From Parapedobacter lycopersici (GTDB lineage Bacteria; Bacteroidota; Bacteroidia; Sphingobacteriales; Sphingobacteriaceae): 64,000 bases of DNA. The notes beneath the pieces are model-generated. The model saw only the letters and a program-made list of their open reading frames with translations, was not told the origin of the DNA and ran no database searches. A program made the position numbers and the translations under genes. The stretch covers positions 1 to 64,000 of the forward strand of contig NZ_JAMSLW010000008.1 in NCBI RefSeq assembly GCF_024643285.1, given 5' to 3'. Position 1 is the stretch's first letter. Every line of letters starts with the position of its first letter. This document shows, piece by piece, positions 55,280 to 63,863 of the stretch.

Positions 55280-56404
55280 TTAACCCATGCTGTTCAGCAT
55301 CACGGGCATTACCAGCATCAGGATGTCTTCGTGTTCTTCCGATAAGGCAGGTAATAACAATCCAGCGCGGTTGGGAGTGCTCATTTCCAGCACAACTTCG
55401 TCACTGTCCAGATTGGTCAACATCTCAACCAGGAATTTGGCGTTGAATCCGATTTCCATATCATCACCTTCAAACTGGCAGCTCAGCCGTTCGTGCGCTT
55501 CATTGGAGAAATCGAGGTCTTCTGCGGAAATGTTCAGTTCGCTCCCGGAAATCTTAAGCCGCACCTGATGGGTGGTCTTATTCGCGAAAATAACGACCCG
55601 GCGCAACGAATTGAGAAAAGTATGCCGGTCGAGCGTTAGCTTATTCGGATTTACCTGCGGAATTACCGCTTCGTAGTCGGGATACCGTTCATCAACCAAC
55701 CGGCAAATCAGGTGAATGTTGTTGAATTTAAAAAAGGCGTTCGTACTGTTGTATTCCACCGCTACGGCGATATCTTCCGAGGGTAGCGTCGATTTCAACA
55801 GCGACAGCGCTTTTTTGGGCAGTATGAGCGACGTGGGCCGGTCAGCGCTGATGTCTGTTCGACGGTAACGTACCAGTTTATGCGCATCGGTGGCCACAAA
55901 TGTGGTCGATTGTTCGCCAAGTTGCACCAGCACCCCGGACATGGCGGGCCGCAGTTCGTCGTTGCTCACCGCAAAGATGGTCTTATTAATGGCCTCGGCA
56001 AGCACCGATGCCGGTATGCTTACCGACGATGCATTGTCCACAACCGGTATCTTCGGGAAATCATCGGCATTTTCACCGCTTAATTTATATTTACCGTCGC
56101 CGGCGCTAATCTCAATGGCTAGCGTCTGCGTATCCACTGAAAATGCTACCGGCTGATCCGGGAGCGTTTTCAGCGTTTCGATCAATATTTTGGAGGGCAT
56201 GGCTACCCGTCCCTCTTCCTTTGCTTCTATGGCAAGGGAAGTAACCATGCTGGTCTGCAGGTCCGTGGCCGAAATGGTCAGCACGTTGTCCTTGATTTCA
56301 AAAAGGAAATTTTCCAGAATCGGCAGCACGGTGCTGCTGCTTGAGGCACCACTGATGGCCTGTAGTTGCTTTAATAATATTGAAGTAGAAACAATGAATC
56401 TCAT
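55280..56404 (-). CDS. dnaN: DNA polymerase III beta sliding clamp
   Basis: Ring-shaped processivity clamp of the replicase, 374 residues in three repeats. Typical segments are MRFIVSTSILLKQLQAISGA, TLPDQPVAFSV, FAVSNDELRPAMSGVLVQL, FVATDAHKLVRYRR and the C-terminal LVMPVMLN (the usual VMPM(R)-like end). A near-consensus box (TATCATTG, 56431-56424 on the minus strand) lies 19 bases before the ATG. No dnaA or recF is next to it. Confidence 0.96.
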   Translation of the reverse strand: MRFIVSTSILLKQLQAISGASSSSTVLPILENFLFEIKDNVLTISATDLQTSMVTSLAIEAKEEGRVAMPSKILIETLKTLPDQPVAFSVDTQTLAIEISAGDGKYKLSGENADDFPKIPVVDNASSVSIPASVLAEAINKTIFAVSNDELRPAMSGVLVQLGEQSTTFVATDAHKLVRYRRTDISADRPTSLILPKKALSLLKSTLPSEDIAVAVEYNSTNAFFKFNNIHLICRLVDERYPDYEAVIPQVNPNKLTLDRHTFLNSLRRVVIFANKTTHQVRLKISGSELNISAEDLDFSNEAHERLSCQFEGDDMEIGFNAKFLVEMLTNLDSDEVVLEMSTPNRAGLLLPALSEEHEDILMLVMPVMLNSMG

Positions 56405-56572
56405 GCCCGAATAATATTATGTGCAATGATAAGCAAAAGATTTGGTTTTCGGCAAATGAGATTTGGATTGTTTCCTTTGGATTTTGCCAAAGGAAGGGCG
56501 TTTCCCTTACGGGTCGCGGGAAACAATGTGCACCGCCATTTGTTGATTCATTGGAACCAACGTATTTGTGCC

Positions 56573-56770
56573 ATGGAAAACAGTCATAAAACAGATGCAG
56601 CAGGCAATGTGCAACCAGAGGACAACTATGCTGCCCACCAGGACAATCCGGCGCCGTCTCCCGAAGCGGTGAAGGAACGCAATGACCGGCCGGCGAGCAT
56701 AACGCTCTGGATTGCCATTATATTAGCCATTATTATCGCGGCCGCTTTTTATTTAATTTATGTCTTGTGA
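56573..56770 (+). CDS. Small C-terminally anchored membrane protein
   Basis: 65 residues from the ATG at 56573. A polar, proline- and glutamate-rich N-terminal part (ENSHKTDAAGNVQPEDN ... PSPEAVKERNDRP) is followed by a single helix at the very end (ITLWIAIILAIIIAAAFYLIYVL). I do not recognise a family. The longer frame from 56426 has no protein-like character before this point. It could be a tail-anchored inner-membrane peptide. Confidence 0.55.
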   Translation: MENSHKTDAAGNVQPEDNYAAHQDNPAPSPEAVKERNDRPASITLWIAIILAIIIAAAFYLIYVL

Positions 56771-57114
56771 GGTAACGCCAGAGAGCGGATACAGCACATT
56801 GCTTAAACTTAAGGACGTAACTCAATCCCGTTAGTGTTTTGTGGGGATAATTGCCATCCATGTCCACAAAGGCTATGTGCAACTTCACGCAATTGGCTTA
56901 TTCAGGGCCAGGTTGGTGTCGTTGCATTAGTTTCCTGCTTTACACTTCCGTTTTCTCTTCGATATGCGAGTAAGTTCCTCAGTCGCTGAGTAGTTCCGTT
57001 TTATTTTACAGGAAGGTATATCATTTGTTGATGTGCAAGCGAAAATAAAATTTTCCGCGGAATATTTATTTTTTTTACCTTCGTAATAATATACATCTAC
57101 CACTACCAAAATTT
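56771..57114. other. Intergenic region
   Basis: No convincing gene. A small hairpin CTCAG-TCG-CTGAG (56978-56990) lies between two copies of AGTTCC. A near-consensus promoter box lies at the right end. A 60-codon minus-strand frame (56927-57109) has no signal peptide or family features. Confidence 0.5.
57076..57083 (+). promoter_or_regulatory. Near-consensus promoter box for the T9SS-cargo gene
   Basis: TACCTTCG differs by one base from TAnnTTTG and follows a T-tract. It ends 31 bases before the ATG at 57115. It may serve the whole following surface-protein cluster. Confidence 0.4.
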
Positions 57115-57609
57115 ATGAAATCAGCCTTGCTAATCTGCGCGATTTATTCGTTTTCGATTACCGTTGCGCTATCCCAGGAACTTATTCGCCAAGTTGTAGC
57201 CAATGCGGGCCATGAGGGCACGGTTGGTTATGCAATTTTCCAATACACGATCGGTGAGCCTGTGGTGGCGACACTGGATGCGGGCAATTTGCGACTCACA
57301 CAGGGTTTTCAACAACCCGAAGTGGCTGGGCCAACCAAGGCACCGCAGGCACCGTTTGTTTCGGATTTAATTGTTTACCCCAATCCCGCGGCAGAATTTA
57401 CGAACCTGGAATTCGACCTACTTCAGGATGGCCGGGTGGTATTCATGCTGATCAATAATGCCGGTCAGGTGGTGTTTACGGAAACTAACCAGCTGCTGGC
57501 GGGCCGGCTAAAATACACCATGGCACTTAATAACTATGCCGCCGGCCTATATTACCTGGTGATCCGCACCGGTTATGGGACCTATACGGAGAAATTAGTC
57601 ATCCAATAA
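57115..57609 (+). CDS. Secreted protein with a T9SS type A sorting tail
   Basis: 164 residues. A signal peptide (ALLICAIYSFSITVALSQ) is followed by a short N-terminal part (NAGHEGTVGYAIFQYTIGEPVVATL ... LTQGFQQPE) that is widespread in short Bacteroidota secreted proteins. The C-terminal 80 residues form the type IX sorting domain (IVYPNPAAEFTNLEFDL ... FMLINNAGQVVFTE ... NNYAAGLYYLVIRTG ... KLVIQ). It would be exported and anchored at the cell surface. The PorV-like channel component follows 17 bases on, so cargo and channel partner are co-transcribed. Confidence 0.88.
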   Translation: MKSALLICAIYSFSITVALSQELIRQVVANAGHEGTVGYAIFQYTIGEPVVATLDAGNLRLTQGFQQPEVAGPTKAPQAPFVSDLIVYPNPAAEFTNLEFDLLQDGRVVFMLINNAGQVVFTETNQLLAGRLKYTMALNNYAAGLYYLVIRTGYGTYTEKLVIQ

Positions 57610-57626
57610 CCTCAAGCAAGACATTC

Positions 57627-58796
57627 ATGAATACCCGCATCTCAACACCAGCATATACGCTGATACTTGCTGCACTGTTCCCGCTGTTTGTGACTGCCCA
57701 GATCGGGCGTAGCACGATCACTACAGGAGCGTCCTTTCTTTTGCTGAGCCCGGATGCCCGGACTACCGGAGTAGCCGAGGCAGGAACCGGACTTGTGCCG
57801 GATGCCAACTCGGTATTCACCAACGCGGCTAAACTGAACTTTGCCGGGGAGAAGGGGTTGAGCTTTTCTTATACACCGTGGATGCGCCAGCTGGTAAAGG
57901 ATGAACATCTTGGTTACCTGACGGCTTTTCACCGGTTAAGCCAGCGCGAGGCCCTCGGTATGTCCATCAAATACCTGGATATGGGCGAGATCACCTTTAG
58001 GGACGAAATGGGGAACCTATCGCAGCGATACAATGCCGGGGAGATTTCCATAGATGCCAGTTACTCACGCCTGCTTGGCGACCACTTCGCCATGGCACTT
58101 ACGGCCCGATACATCCACAGTAACTTAGGTTCAGGCGCCTATAATGGATTAGACATGGATCGCGCCAACGCTTTTGCGATGGATGTGGGGCTGTATTCCG
58201 AAAAAAGCTACATCACTTTGAAGCAATTCAGCAAGCGGTTTGCCTGGGGAATAAACCTGACCAATATCGGTACGAAGCTTAATTATACCAATGCGAAGGA
58301 AAGCTTTCTGCCAATGAACCTGCGGATGGGGGTTGGTTACGGATTAAACAACGACCCGGATAACCGCTTGACCTTATTGCTTGATGTCACCAAACTCTTG
58401 GTCCCGTCACGGCCGCAGTACCGGGTGGATGAACAAGGTAATGTAACTGCCGAGATCGAAAAGGGGAAAGACCCCGATCGAAGTGTGCCTTCTGCACTAT
58501 TTACGTCGTTTTTTGACGCACCGGGCGGATTTTCGGAAGAACTATCCGAATTTACCATCTCCGGAGGCTTCGAGTTTTGTTACTACCGGCAGTTTTTTAT
58601 CCGTTCGGGCTATTTCTATGAAAATCCTGCCAAAGGAAACCGGCAGCATTTTGCGGCTGGCGTAGGGCTCCGGGTTAAATCGCTGCAGATAGACATTGGC
58701 TACCTGACTCCAATGGCACGGCGTTATTCCGTTCGCAACGAATTGAAATTTACACTCAGTTTCCACCCCATGGATGTATTGGGTGGGGAAAAATAA
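57627..58796 (+). CDS. porV: PorV-like type IX secretion outer-membrane protein
   Basis: 389 residues of the PorV/LptO group, a FadL-like 14-strand barrel that shuttles T9SS cargo from the SprA channel to the attachment complex. A signal peptide ending FVTAQ is followed by ASFLLLSPDARTTGVAEAGTGLVPDANSVFTNAAKL, the characteristic family start. Later strands (GMSIKYLDMGEITFRDEMG, AMALTARYIHSNLGSG, FAAGVGLRVKSLQIDIGY) fit the barrel. It may be the general PorV or a paralogue dedicated to this locus. Confidence 0.85.
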   Translation: MNTRISTPAYTLILAALFPLFVTAQIGRSTITTGASFLLLSPDARTTGVAEAGTGLVPDANSVFTNAAKLNFAGEKGLSFSYTPWMRQLVKDEHLGYLTAFHRLSQREALGMSIKYLDMGEITFRDEMGNLSQRYNAGEISIDASYSRLLGDHFAMALTARYIHSNLGSGAYNGLDMDRANAFAMDVGLYSEKSYITLKQFSKRFAWGINLTNIGTKLNYTNAKESFLPMNLRMGVGYGLNNDPDNRLTLLLDVTKLLVPSRPQYRVDEQGNVTAEIEKGKDPDRSVPSALFTSFFDAPGGFSEELSEFTISGGFEFCYYRQFFIRSGYFYENPAKGNRQHFAAGVGLRVKSLQIDIGYLTPMARRYSVRNELKFTLSFHPMDVLGGEK

Positions 58797-58824
58797 TCAT
58801 GCAATCGAATTAAAATATAAATAC

Positions 58825-59253
58825 ATGAAAAGACAGACAATCTACCCCCTGCTGATCGCGACATTGATGACGGTCCTCGCAGTGCATGCCCAGGCGCAGA
58901 CCAGGCAGGATCATGTGTCGGAAGCGCGTATCCGTCGCCTCTTATCCGGGGATGGTACCGAAAATAAGCCGATTCAGTTCGGCGCGGGAGCCATAAATAA
59001 AATACAGACGCTTTCGATTAATCCCAAGTCTGAAGTTTCTCCGAATTCATCCCAGGAACTGCGGGCACTGATTTTCGAAAACTATACGCCCCCCGGATCC
59101 AATCGTGCAGCCCTGAGGAGTGCGGCGACACCGCAACTGTCCGGAGCCGCCAAGCTGCCATCGGAGTCAGCAGCTACAGAAATCATCGGGACTGAAACCA
59201 CTCTCCCGGTGCAGGCGGTACCGACGCAGGGCGATGTAAAAGAGGAACAATAA
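58825..59253 (+). CDS. Small secreted protein of unknown function
   Basis: 142 residues from the ATG at 58825. A signal peptide ([19 protein letters not shown]) leads a polar, Ser/Ala/Pro-rich chain with no domain I recognise and no sorting tail. The segment [24 protein letters not shown] is its most ordered-looking part. It lies between porV and the collagen-like gene, with gaps of about 30 bases on each side, so it is likely part of the same surface system. The frame runs 17 codons further upstream, into the porV 3' end. Confidence 0.65.
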   Translation: MKRQTIYPLLIATLMTVLAVHAQAQTRQDHVSEARIRRLLSGDGTENKPIQFGAGAINKIQTLSINPKSEVSPNSSQELRALIFENYTPPGSNRAALRSAATPQLSGAAKLPSESAATEIIGTETTLPVQAVPTQGDVKEEQ

Positions 59254-59284
59254 TGACATGCTAACTAATCAGATACATAAGCAT

Positions 59285-62200
59285 ATGAAACGATATTTTT
59301 CTTATTGCGTGGTTGTCGTCCTGATGCTGACTGGCCTTATGGCACAGGCGCAATCGGGATTGACCGGCATCAATTATCAGGCTGTCGCCCGCAATCTTGA
59401 CGGGACGGTTATGGCAGGTAGGAATGTCGATGTGCGTATATCCATTATCGGTGGCTCGGCCAATGGTGTAGTGCAATACCGTGAAGAACACCGGGTAAAA
59501 ACAAATACACTCGGTCTTTTCACCCTGCAGATCGGTAGGGGTACCGCATCACAGGGGACATTCGCAACGATCCCCTGGCAGGATGCCAATCAATTTGTTA
59601 AGGTAGAGTTGGCCGTTGACAATGGTGGCTATGCCGATTTGGGCACTACGCAATTGATGAGTGTACCATTCGCATTATATACAGCCGGTGGTAACACCGG
59701 TCCCGCTGGTCCGGCAGGGCCTACCGGCCCCATGGGACCTGCAGGTCCCGAAGGTTCCGCCGGTCTGCGGGGAGTAAAAGGAGATACAGGCCCCGCTGGC
59801 CCTGTCGGCCCGCGAGGCTCGCAGGGTGATTCCGGCCTCCAGGGTCCCGCCGGCCCTATCGGTCCGCAGGGACTACAGGGTGACCCCGGTTCCCAAGGCC
59901 CTGTTGGTCCTGTCGGCCCACGGGGTTCACAGGGTGATACGGGTCCCCAAGGTTCTGCCGGCCCTATCGGTCCACAGGGGTTACAGGGTGATACGGGTCC
60001 CCAGGGTCCCGCTGGCCCTATTGGTCCGCAGGGGTTACAGGGTGATCCCGGTCCCCAGGGCCCGGCTGGTCCGGCTGGTAGCGATGCTGCCATAACCGAT
60101 GTGGCGGCAGGGGGAGATCTGTCAGGCACTTATCCAGATCCCGTGGTCGCCGGCCTTCAAGGTATTCCGGTTAGTAACACTGCACCTTTGGCCGGGCAGT
60201 CGCTGCGGTTTGATGGTACGCAGTGGACCCCTTCGGCTTTGGGCGGCGGCGGATTCGCGCTTCCTTATGCCACGGTTGAAAACAATGCGGCCACATTGTT
60301 TTCCATAGCGAACAATGGTGATGGGGTTTCACTCGAAGGCATTAATAATACGACGACTTCTAATATCGCGGCTGTCCGTGGTATTGTTTCGTCGACAGCC
60401 CCCGGTGGATTTTCGTCAGCTATTCGTGGGATTAATAATGGTACCGGCGGGTTGGGCGTTGGCGTATATGGTTCTCAGAATGGCTCAGGATGGGGTGTAT
60501 ATGGCACCACCCCAAATGGTTTGGGCGTATATGGCAACGCAACAGCCAACGGAACCGGTGTGTATGCCAACAGCAACACCGGCACCGGTTTGACGGCAAC
60601 CAGCAATAACGGTATCCCGGCAAGCATTTCAATTTTCAATAATGCAAATAACAACAATGTGCTTGTCGCAAACACGGTGGGAAACGGTACAGTAATCAAT
60701 GTCACCACAACCGGCAACGGCGCCGGTGTACGTGCATCAACGGTAGGCGGCTTTGGGATCCATGGCATTACAGCTAGTCAGACCTCCGCGGGTATCGTTG
60801 GCGATAACAATAACGGAGGCGAGGCGGTAGTGGGAAGGACAACCAGCGATATCGCCGGTGCTGTGGTTGGCCGCAACGACGGCGGAGGCTATGGTGTCCG
60901 GGGGTTTGTTGCAACGAATACCACAGGTACGGCTATCGGCGTGCTGGGACAGGTGGGCTTGAACAGTAGTACGGGCCGTGCGGGCAGGTTTGAGAACTTC
61001 AATCAAACGAATACGCAGGGCAATACGTTGGAAGTTGAAACCAATGGTAACGGAAACATTCCAGACAATACGCAAGGGAACGCCGCGTCTTTTCGGGTGG
61101 ACAACAATAACAGCGTGGCGGCGGCGGTCCGAGCCGAAGTAAATACCATTTTTGGTAATTTCGGCGCTGCCGCCATCTTCGGTACGTCCTCCGGCACCGG
61201 CGGGGTTGCCGGTCTCTTCCATGCTTCGAATCCAGCCGGTAATGGTCCGGCGTTAGTCGCATTGGCCGACGGCAATGGCAATGCAATTACCGCCAATGCA
61301 GAGAACACAGGCAACGGTGTGGAAACCTCAGTTAATGGTGAGGGTGATGCATTGCATGCTTGGGTACCAAGCTTTGCAGATGGACGCGCCGGCCGGTTCG
61401 AGATTTTAAACGCGGATAATGAGAACGAAGTAATTACCGTAAAGACGGTAGGTAATGGGGCCGCGGGTAGTTTCATAGTGGACCGCACGACAGGCACTTC
61501 CCCCGCCGTGCGCGGCGAGGTTAATTCGCAATTCGCAAACTTCGGCACGGCTGGAGTCTACGGCATTTCTTCCGGCACGGGCGGTTATGCAGGACTCTTC
61601 TATGCCTCTAATCCAGCCGGTAATGGACCTGCACTACTCGCACTCACCAACGGAAACGGAAACGGGGTTACGGCCAATGCCGGAGGGACCGGCGATGGTG
61701 TCGAGGCATCGGCCGATGGCAGTGGTAATGCCATTTCCGGCTTTACCCCCAATTTCGGCACAGGCAGGGCCGGTCGGTTCGCGAATTTTAACAGCGCCAA
61801 CAGCCAGCCAACCGTTCAGATCAACTCGAACGGCACAGGCAATACCCTCTTGATAAACCACACCGGGGCGTCTGGCAACCTGGTGACATTCCAAAGCGCG
61901 AATGCTAACGTTGCGCGGATCAACAAAGCTGGCCGAGGCTTTTTCGATGGCGGCACCCAAACCGGCGGTGCGGATATTGCCGAAGCGTTTGATGTAATGG
62001 GTAATTTCGCTGCGTACGAAGCCGGTGATGTACTGGTCATCTCGGTAGATGAAGACCGCACCGTGGAGAAATCTAATGAAGCGTATTCAACACTCGTCGT
62101 CGGGGTATATGCAACCAAACCGGGCGTACTGCTCACCGAGGAAAGTATGGATACGGACATTTCCGATAAAGTACCCATGGGCGTGGTAGGGGTTATCCCG

Positions 62201-62386
62201 ACAAAGGTGTGCCTGGAAGGCGGCGCGATCAAGCGTGGCGACCTGCTGGTGACGTCTTCGCAGCCCGGTGTGGCGATGAAGGCTGATCCGGATAGGGTAA
62301 GGGTTGGTCAGGTGATCGGAAAAGCCCTGCAGGAGTATGACAGCAATGGCATAGGCAAAATAAAGGTGCTCGTAAATGTGAAATAA
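59285..62386 (+). CDS. Large secreted collagen-like repeat protein
   Basis: 1033 residues from the ATG at 59285. A signal peptide (residues 1-23) is followed by an N-terminal domain ([30 protein letters not shown] ... [31 protein letters not shown]) common in Bacteroidota collagen-like surface proteins. A Gly-X-Y tract of about 130 residues follows (about 136-266). A long region of Gly/Asn-rich beta-strand-type repeats (about 330-900) includes two 127-residue tandem units. The conserved C-terminal domain starts [28 protein letters not shown] and ends [12 protein letters not shown]. There is no T9SS tail, so how it is held on the cell is unclear. It is likely a fibre or adhesin. Confidence 0.85.
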   Translation: MKRYFSYCVVVVLMLTGLMAQAQSGLTGINYQAVARNLDGTVMAGRNVDVRISIIGGSANGVVQYREEHRVKTNTLGLFTLQIGRGTASQGTFATIPWQDANQFVKVELAVDNGGYADLGTTQLMSVPFALYTAGGNTGPAGPAGPTGPMGPAGPEGSAGLRGVKGDTGPAGPVGPRGSQGDSGLQGPAGPIGPQGLQGDPGSQGPVGPVGPRGSQGDTGPQGSAGPIGPQGLQGDTGPQGPAGPIGPQGLQGDPGPQGPAGPAGSDAAITDVAAGGDLSGTYPDPVVAGLQGIPVSNTAPLAGQSLRFDGTQWTPSALGGGGFALPYATVENNAATLFSIANNGDGVSLEGINNTTTSNIAAVRGIVSSTAPGGFSSAIRGINNGTGGLGVGVYGSQNGSGWGVYGTTPNGLGVYGNATANGTGVYANSNTGTGLTATSNNGIPASISIFNNANNNNVLVANTVGNGTVINVTTTGNGAGVRASTVGGFGIHGITASQTSAGIVGDNNNGGEAVVGRTTSDIAGAVVGRNDGGGYGVRGFVATNTTGTAIGVLGQVGLNSSTGRAGRFENFNQTNTQGNTLEVETNGNGNIPDNTQGNAASFRVDNNNSVAAAVRAEVNTIFGNFGAAAIFGTSSGTGGVAGLFHASNPAGNGPALVALADGNGNAITANAENTGNGVETSVNGEGDALHAWVPSFADGRAGRFEILNADNENEVITVKTVGNGAAGSFIVDRTTGTSPAVRGEVNSQFANFGTAGVYGISSGTGGYAGLFYASNPAGNGPALLALTNGNGNGVTANAGGTGDGVEASADGSGNAISGFTPNFGTGRAGRFANFNSANSQPTVQINSNGTGNTLLINHTGASGNLVTFQSANANVARINKAGRGFFDGGTQTGGADIAEAFDVMGNFAAYEAGDVLVISVDEDRTVEKSNEAYSTLVVGVYATKPGVLLTEESMDTDISDKVPMGVVGVIPTKVCLEGGAIKRGDLLVTSSQPGVAMKADPDRVRVGQVIGKALQEYDSNGIGKIKVLVNVK
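59798..60067 (+). repeat. Five tandem 54-bp collagen-like repeats
   Basis: Five 18-residue units in a row, alternating in part between [18 protein letters not shown] and [18 protein letters not shown] forms, all Gly-X-Y. The whole Gly-X-Y tract reaches from about 59690 to 60083. High identity between units makes slippage and length change likely. Confidence 0.85.
61151..61858 (+). repeat. Two 127-residue tandem repeats in the collagen-like gene
   Basis: The segment starting [21 protein letters not shown] (61151) recurs 381 bases later as [21 protein letters not shown] (61532). Matching inner parts include [11 protein letters not shown] and [15 protein letters not shown]. The second copy is cut slightly short by the C-terminal domain. 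Confidence 0.8.
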
Positions 62387-62388
62387 TG

Positions 62389-62396
62389 TACCTTTG
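62389..62396 (+). promoter_or_regulatory. TAnnTTTG promoter box, near-leaderless start of ruvX
   Basis: TACCTTTG starts two bases after the preceding stop and ends 8 bases before the ruvX ATG at 62405. Confidence 0.6.
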
Positions 62397-62404
62397 CGGG
62401 TACG

Positions 62405-62824
62405 ATGCGTATTCTCGCTTTTGACTACGGAACCAAGCGGGTCGGCTTGGCGGTGACCGACCCGTTACAGCTTATTGCAACGGCGCTGGACACGGTGCAT
62501 GCCAAGGACGTGTTGGATTATGTGAAAGCCTACCTCGCCCGTGAGGAGGTAAGTACTTTCGTGGTGGGCGAACCCCGCCGGCTCGATGGTACCGAGTCGG
62601 AATCGGCCCAGCATGTACGGGGTTTTATCCGGTCGTTGCAGCGTACTTTTCCTGCTATTCCCGTGGAAACCGTCGATGAACGGTTTACGTCCAAGATGGC
62701 CTCAACCAGCATCGCGCAAAGCGGCATCGCGAAGAAAAAGCGGCAGGACAAATCTCTTATTGATCGCGTATCTGCCGTACTGATCCTGCAATCGTATCTT
62801 GAGCGGCGCGATTTTCAGGGATAA
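62405..62824 (+). CDS. ruvX: Putative pre-16S rRNA nuclease / Holliday-junction-resolvase-like RuvX
   Basis: 139-residue YqgF-family nuclease of the RNase H fold. FDYGTKRVGLAVTDP at 5-19 has the first catalytic aspartate. VVGEPRRLDGTESE and ETVDERFTSKMA provide the second acidic site, and KSLIDRVSAVLILQSYL carries the last aspartate. The family matures the 5' end of 16S rRNA. ybeY, also an rRNA-maturation gene, follows. Confidence 0.93.
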   Translation: MRILAFDYGTKRVGLAVTDPLQLIATALDTVHAKDVLDYVKAYLAREEVSTFVVGEPRRLDGTESESAQHVRGFIRSLQRTFPAIPVETVDERFTSKMASTSIAQSGIAKKKRQDKSLIDRVSAVLILQSYLERRDFQG

Positions 62825-62830
62825 ACTTCC

Positions 62831-62838
62831 TACCTTTG
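62831..62838 (+). promoter_or_regulatory. TAnnTTTG promoter box for ybeY
   Basis: TACCTTTG lies 23 bases before the ATG at 62862. It lies inside the earlier part of the longest open frame, which supports the later start. Confidence 0.5.
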
Positions 62839-62861
62839 GCGCTGTCATCATATCACTGAAC

Positions 62862-63287
62862 ATGGGGAAGGTCCATTTTTTTACGGAAGATACGGCGTAT
62901 CGCCTACATCAGAAAATTGCGGTACGCCAATGGATCCAGGCAGCTATCCGCGAAGAAGGGTATAAGCCCGGTGAAATCAGCATCATCCTATGCAGCGACA
63001 CACAGTTGCTGGATATTAACAAACAGTATCTCCAGCACGATACGTATACAGATATCGTCACGTTCGACAACAGTGAGCAGGCTGAAATAATCGCCGGTGA
63101 TATTTTTATCAGTATAGACCGGGTGCGTGAAAATGCAGCCGCCTTCGGGGTTACTGAAAAAGATGAACTGCACCGCGTGATGATCCACGGTATTTTACAC
63201 CTCTGCGGTTACGGCGATAAGGGAAAGCAGGAAAAAACCCGGATGACGGAAAAAGAAGACTTTTATCTGGCCCGGAGGGGTTTCTAA
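62862..63287 (+). CDS. ybeY: rRNA maturation endonuclease YbeY
   Basis: Zinc-dependent RNase for 16S rRNA 3' end maturation and ribosome quality control. 141 residues from MGKVHFFTED. NKQYLQHDTYTDIVTFDNSE and GDIFISIDRVRENA are conserved. The zinc motif reads HGILHLCGYGDK, so the first two histidines are kept, but the third of the classical HGxLHLxGYDH is replaced (GDK). This replacement is seen, from memory, in other Bacteroidota. The ATG at 62862 is preferred over an in-frame start at 62799 inside ruvX. Confidence 0.9.
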   Translation: MGKVHFFTEDTAYRLHQKIAVRQWIQAAIREEGYKPGEISIILCSDTQLLDINKQYLQHDTYTDIVTFDNSEQAEIIAGDIFISIDRVRENAAAFGVTEKDELHRVMIHGILHLCGYGDKGKQEKTRMTEKEDFYLARRGF

Positions 63288-63297
63288 GTAATTGAAA

Positions 63298-63321
63298 CCT
63301 AACAGGCAACCGCCTGTTAGG
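63298..63321. terminator. Bidirectional hairpin between ybeY and ndk
   Basis: CCTAACAGGC and GCCTGTTAGG form a perfect 10-bp stem around AACC. T-rich sequence follows on the plus side (ACATTTTT), and a short T-run (TTT) follows on the minus side. It separates the two convergent genes. Confidence 0.8.
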
Positions 63322-63332
63322 CTTACACATTT

Positions 63333-63755
63333 TTAAAACCGTTCGAACTGCGAAAAGAAGAAGTTACCTTCAATTTCCGCATTCTCATCGGAGTCAGAGC
63401 CATGGATGGCATTGGCTTCAATGGAGTTCGCATATTTGTTGCGGATTGTGCCGGCGGCCGCTTTTGCGGGATCTGTCGCACCAATCAGCGTACGGAACGC
63501 TTCCACCGCGTTCTCTTTTTCAAGAATAGCGGCCACAATGGGGCCAGAAGTCATAAAATTCACCAGGTCGCCATAAAACGGGCGTTCGGCGTGTACCGCA
63601 TAAAATGCACCGGCTGTTTCTTCAGAAAGGCGGATGTATTTCATCGCCACGATTTTGAACCCCCCCGCAATGATGTCATTTAAAATTGCACCCACATGGC
63701 CGTTGTTTACGGCATCGGGCTTAATCATGGTGAAAGTTTTATTTGTTGTTATCAT
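63333..63755 (-). CDS. ndk: Nucleoside diphosphate kinase
   Basis: Balances nucleoside triphosphates by phosphate transfer through an active-site histidine. 140 residues. [15 protein letters not shown] opens the fold, and [20 protein letters not shown] contains the catalytic histidine (NAIHGSDS). Length is normal. Two promoter boxes lie upstream. Confidence 0.96.
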   Translation of the reverse strand: MITTNKTFTMIKPDAVNNGHVGAILNDIIAGGFKIVAMKYIRLSEETAGAFYAVHAERPFYGDLVNFMTSGPIVAAILEKENAVEAFRTLIGATDPAKAAAGTIRNKYANSIEANAIHGSDSDENAEIEGNFFFSQFERF

Positions 63756-63770
63756 TTAAAAAATTTTGCG

Positions 63771-63788
63771 CAAAAATAGCCAAAGTTA
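63771..63788 (-). promoter_or_regulatory. Two TAnnTTTG boxes upstream of ndk
   Basis: On the minus strand TAACTTTG (63788-63781) is followed 2 bases later by TATTTTTG (63778-63771), both exact matches. The nearer one ends 15 bases before the ndk ATG. They could give two closely spaced start sites. Confidence 0.5.
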
Positions 63789-63848
63789 AGTAGTTGTGCA
63801 AACGGCAAATATGTCCTCTACAGTACGTTCGTCGTCAAGAATGATTTC

Positions 63849-63856
63849 TATATTTG
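63849..63856 (+). promoter_or_regulatory. TAnnTTTG promoter box, near-leaderless start of the last gene
   Basis: TATATTTG matches exactly and ends 7 bases before the ATG at 63864. Confidence 0.55.
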
Positions 63857-63863
63857 GAAATCA

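Noticed and set aside
56927-57109. A 60-codon minus-strand frame
   Set aside because: Basic, low-complexity translation with no start signal and no neighbour relation.
59629-60129. A Pro/Gly-rich minus-strand open frame
   Set aside because: It is the mirror of the collagen repeats, whose codons also give proline and glycine on the other strand.
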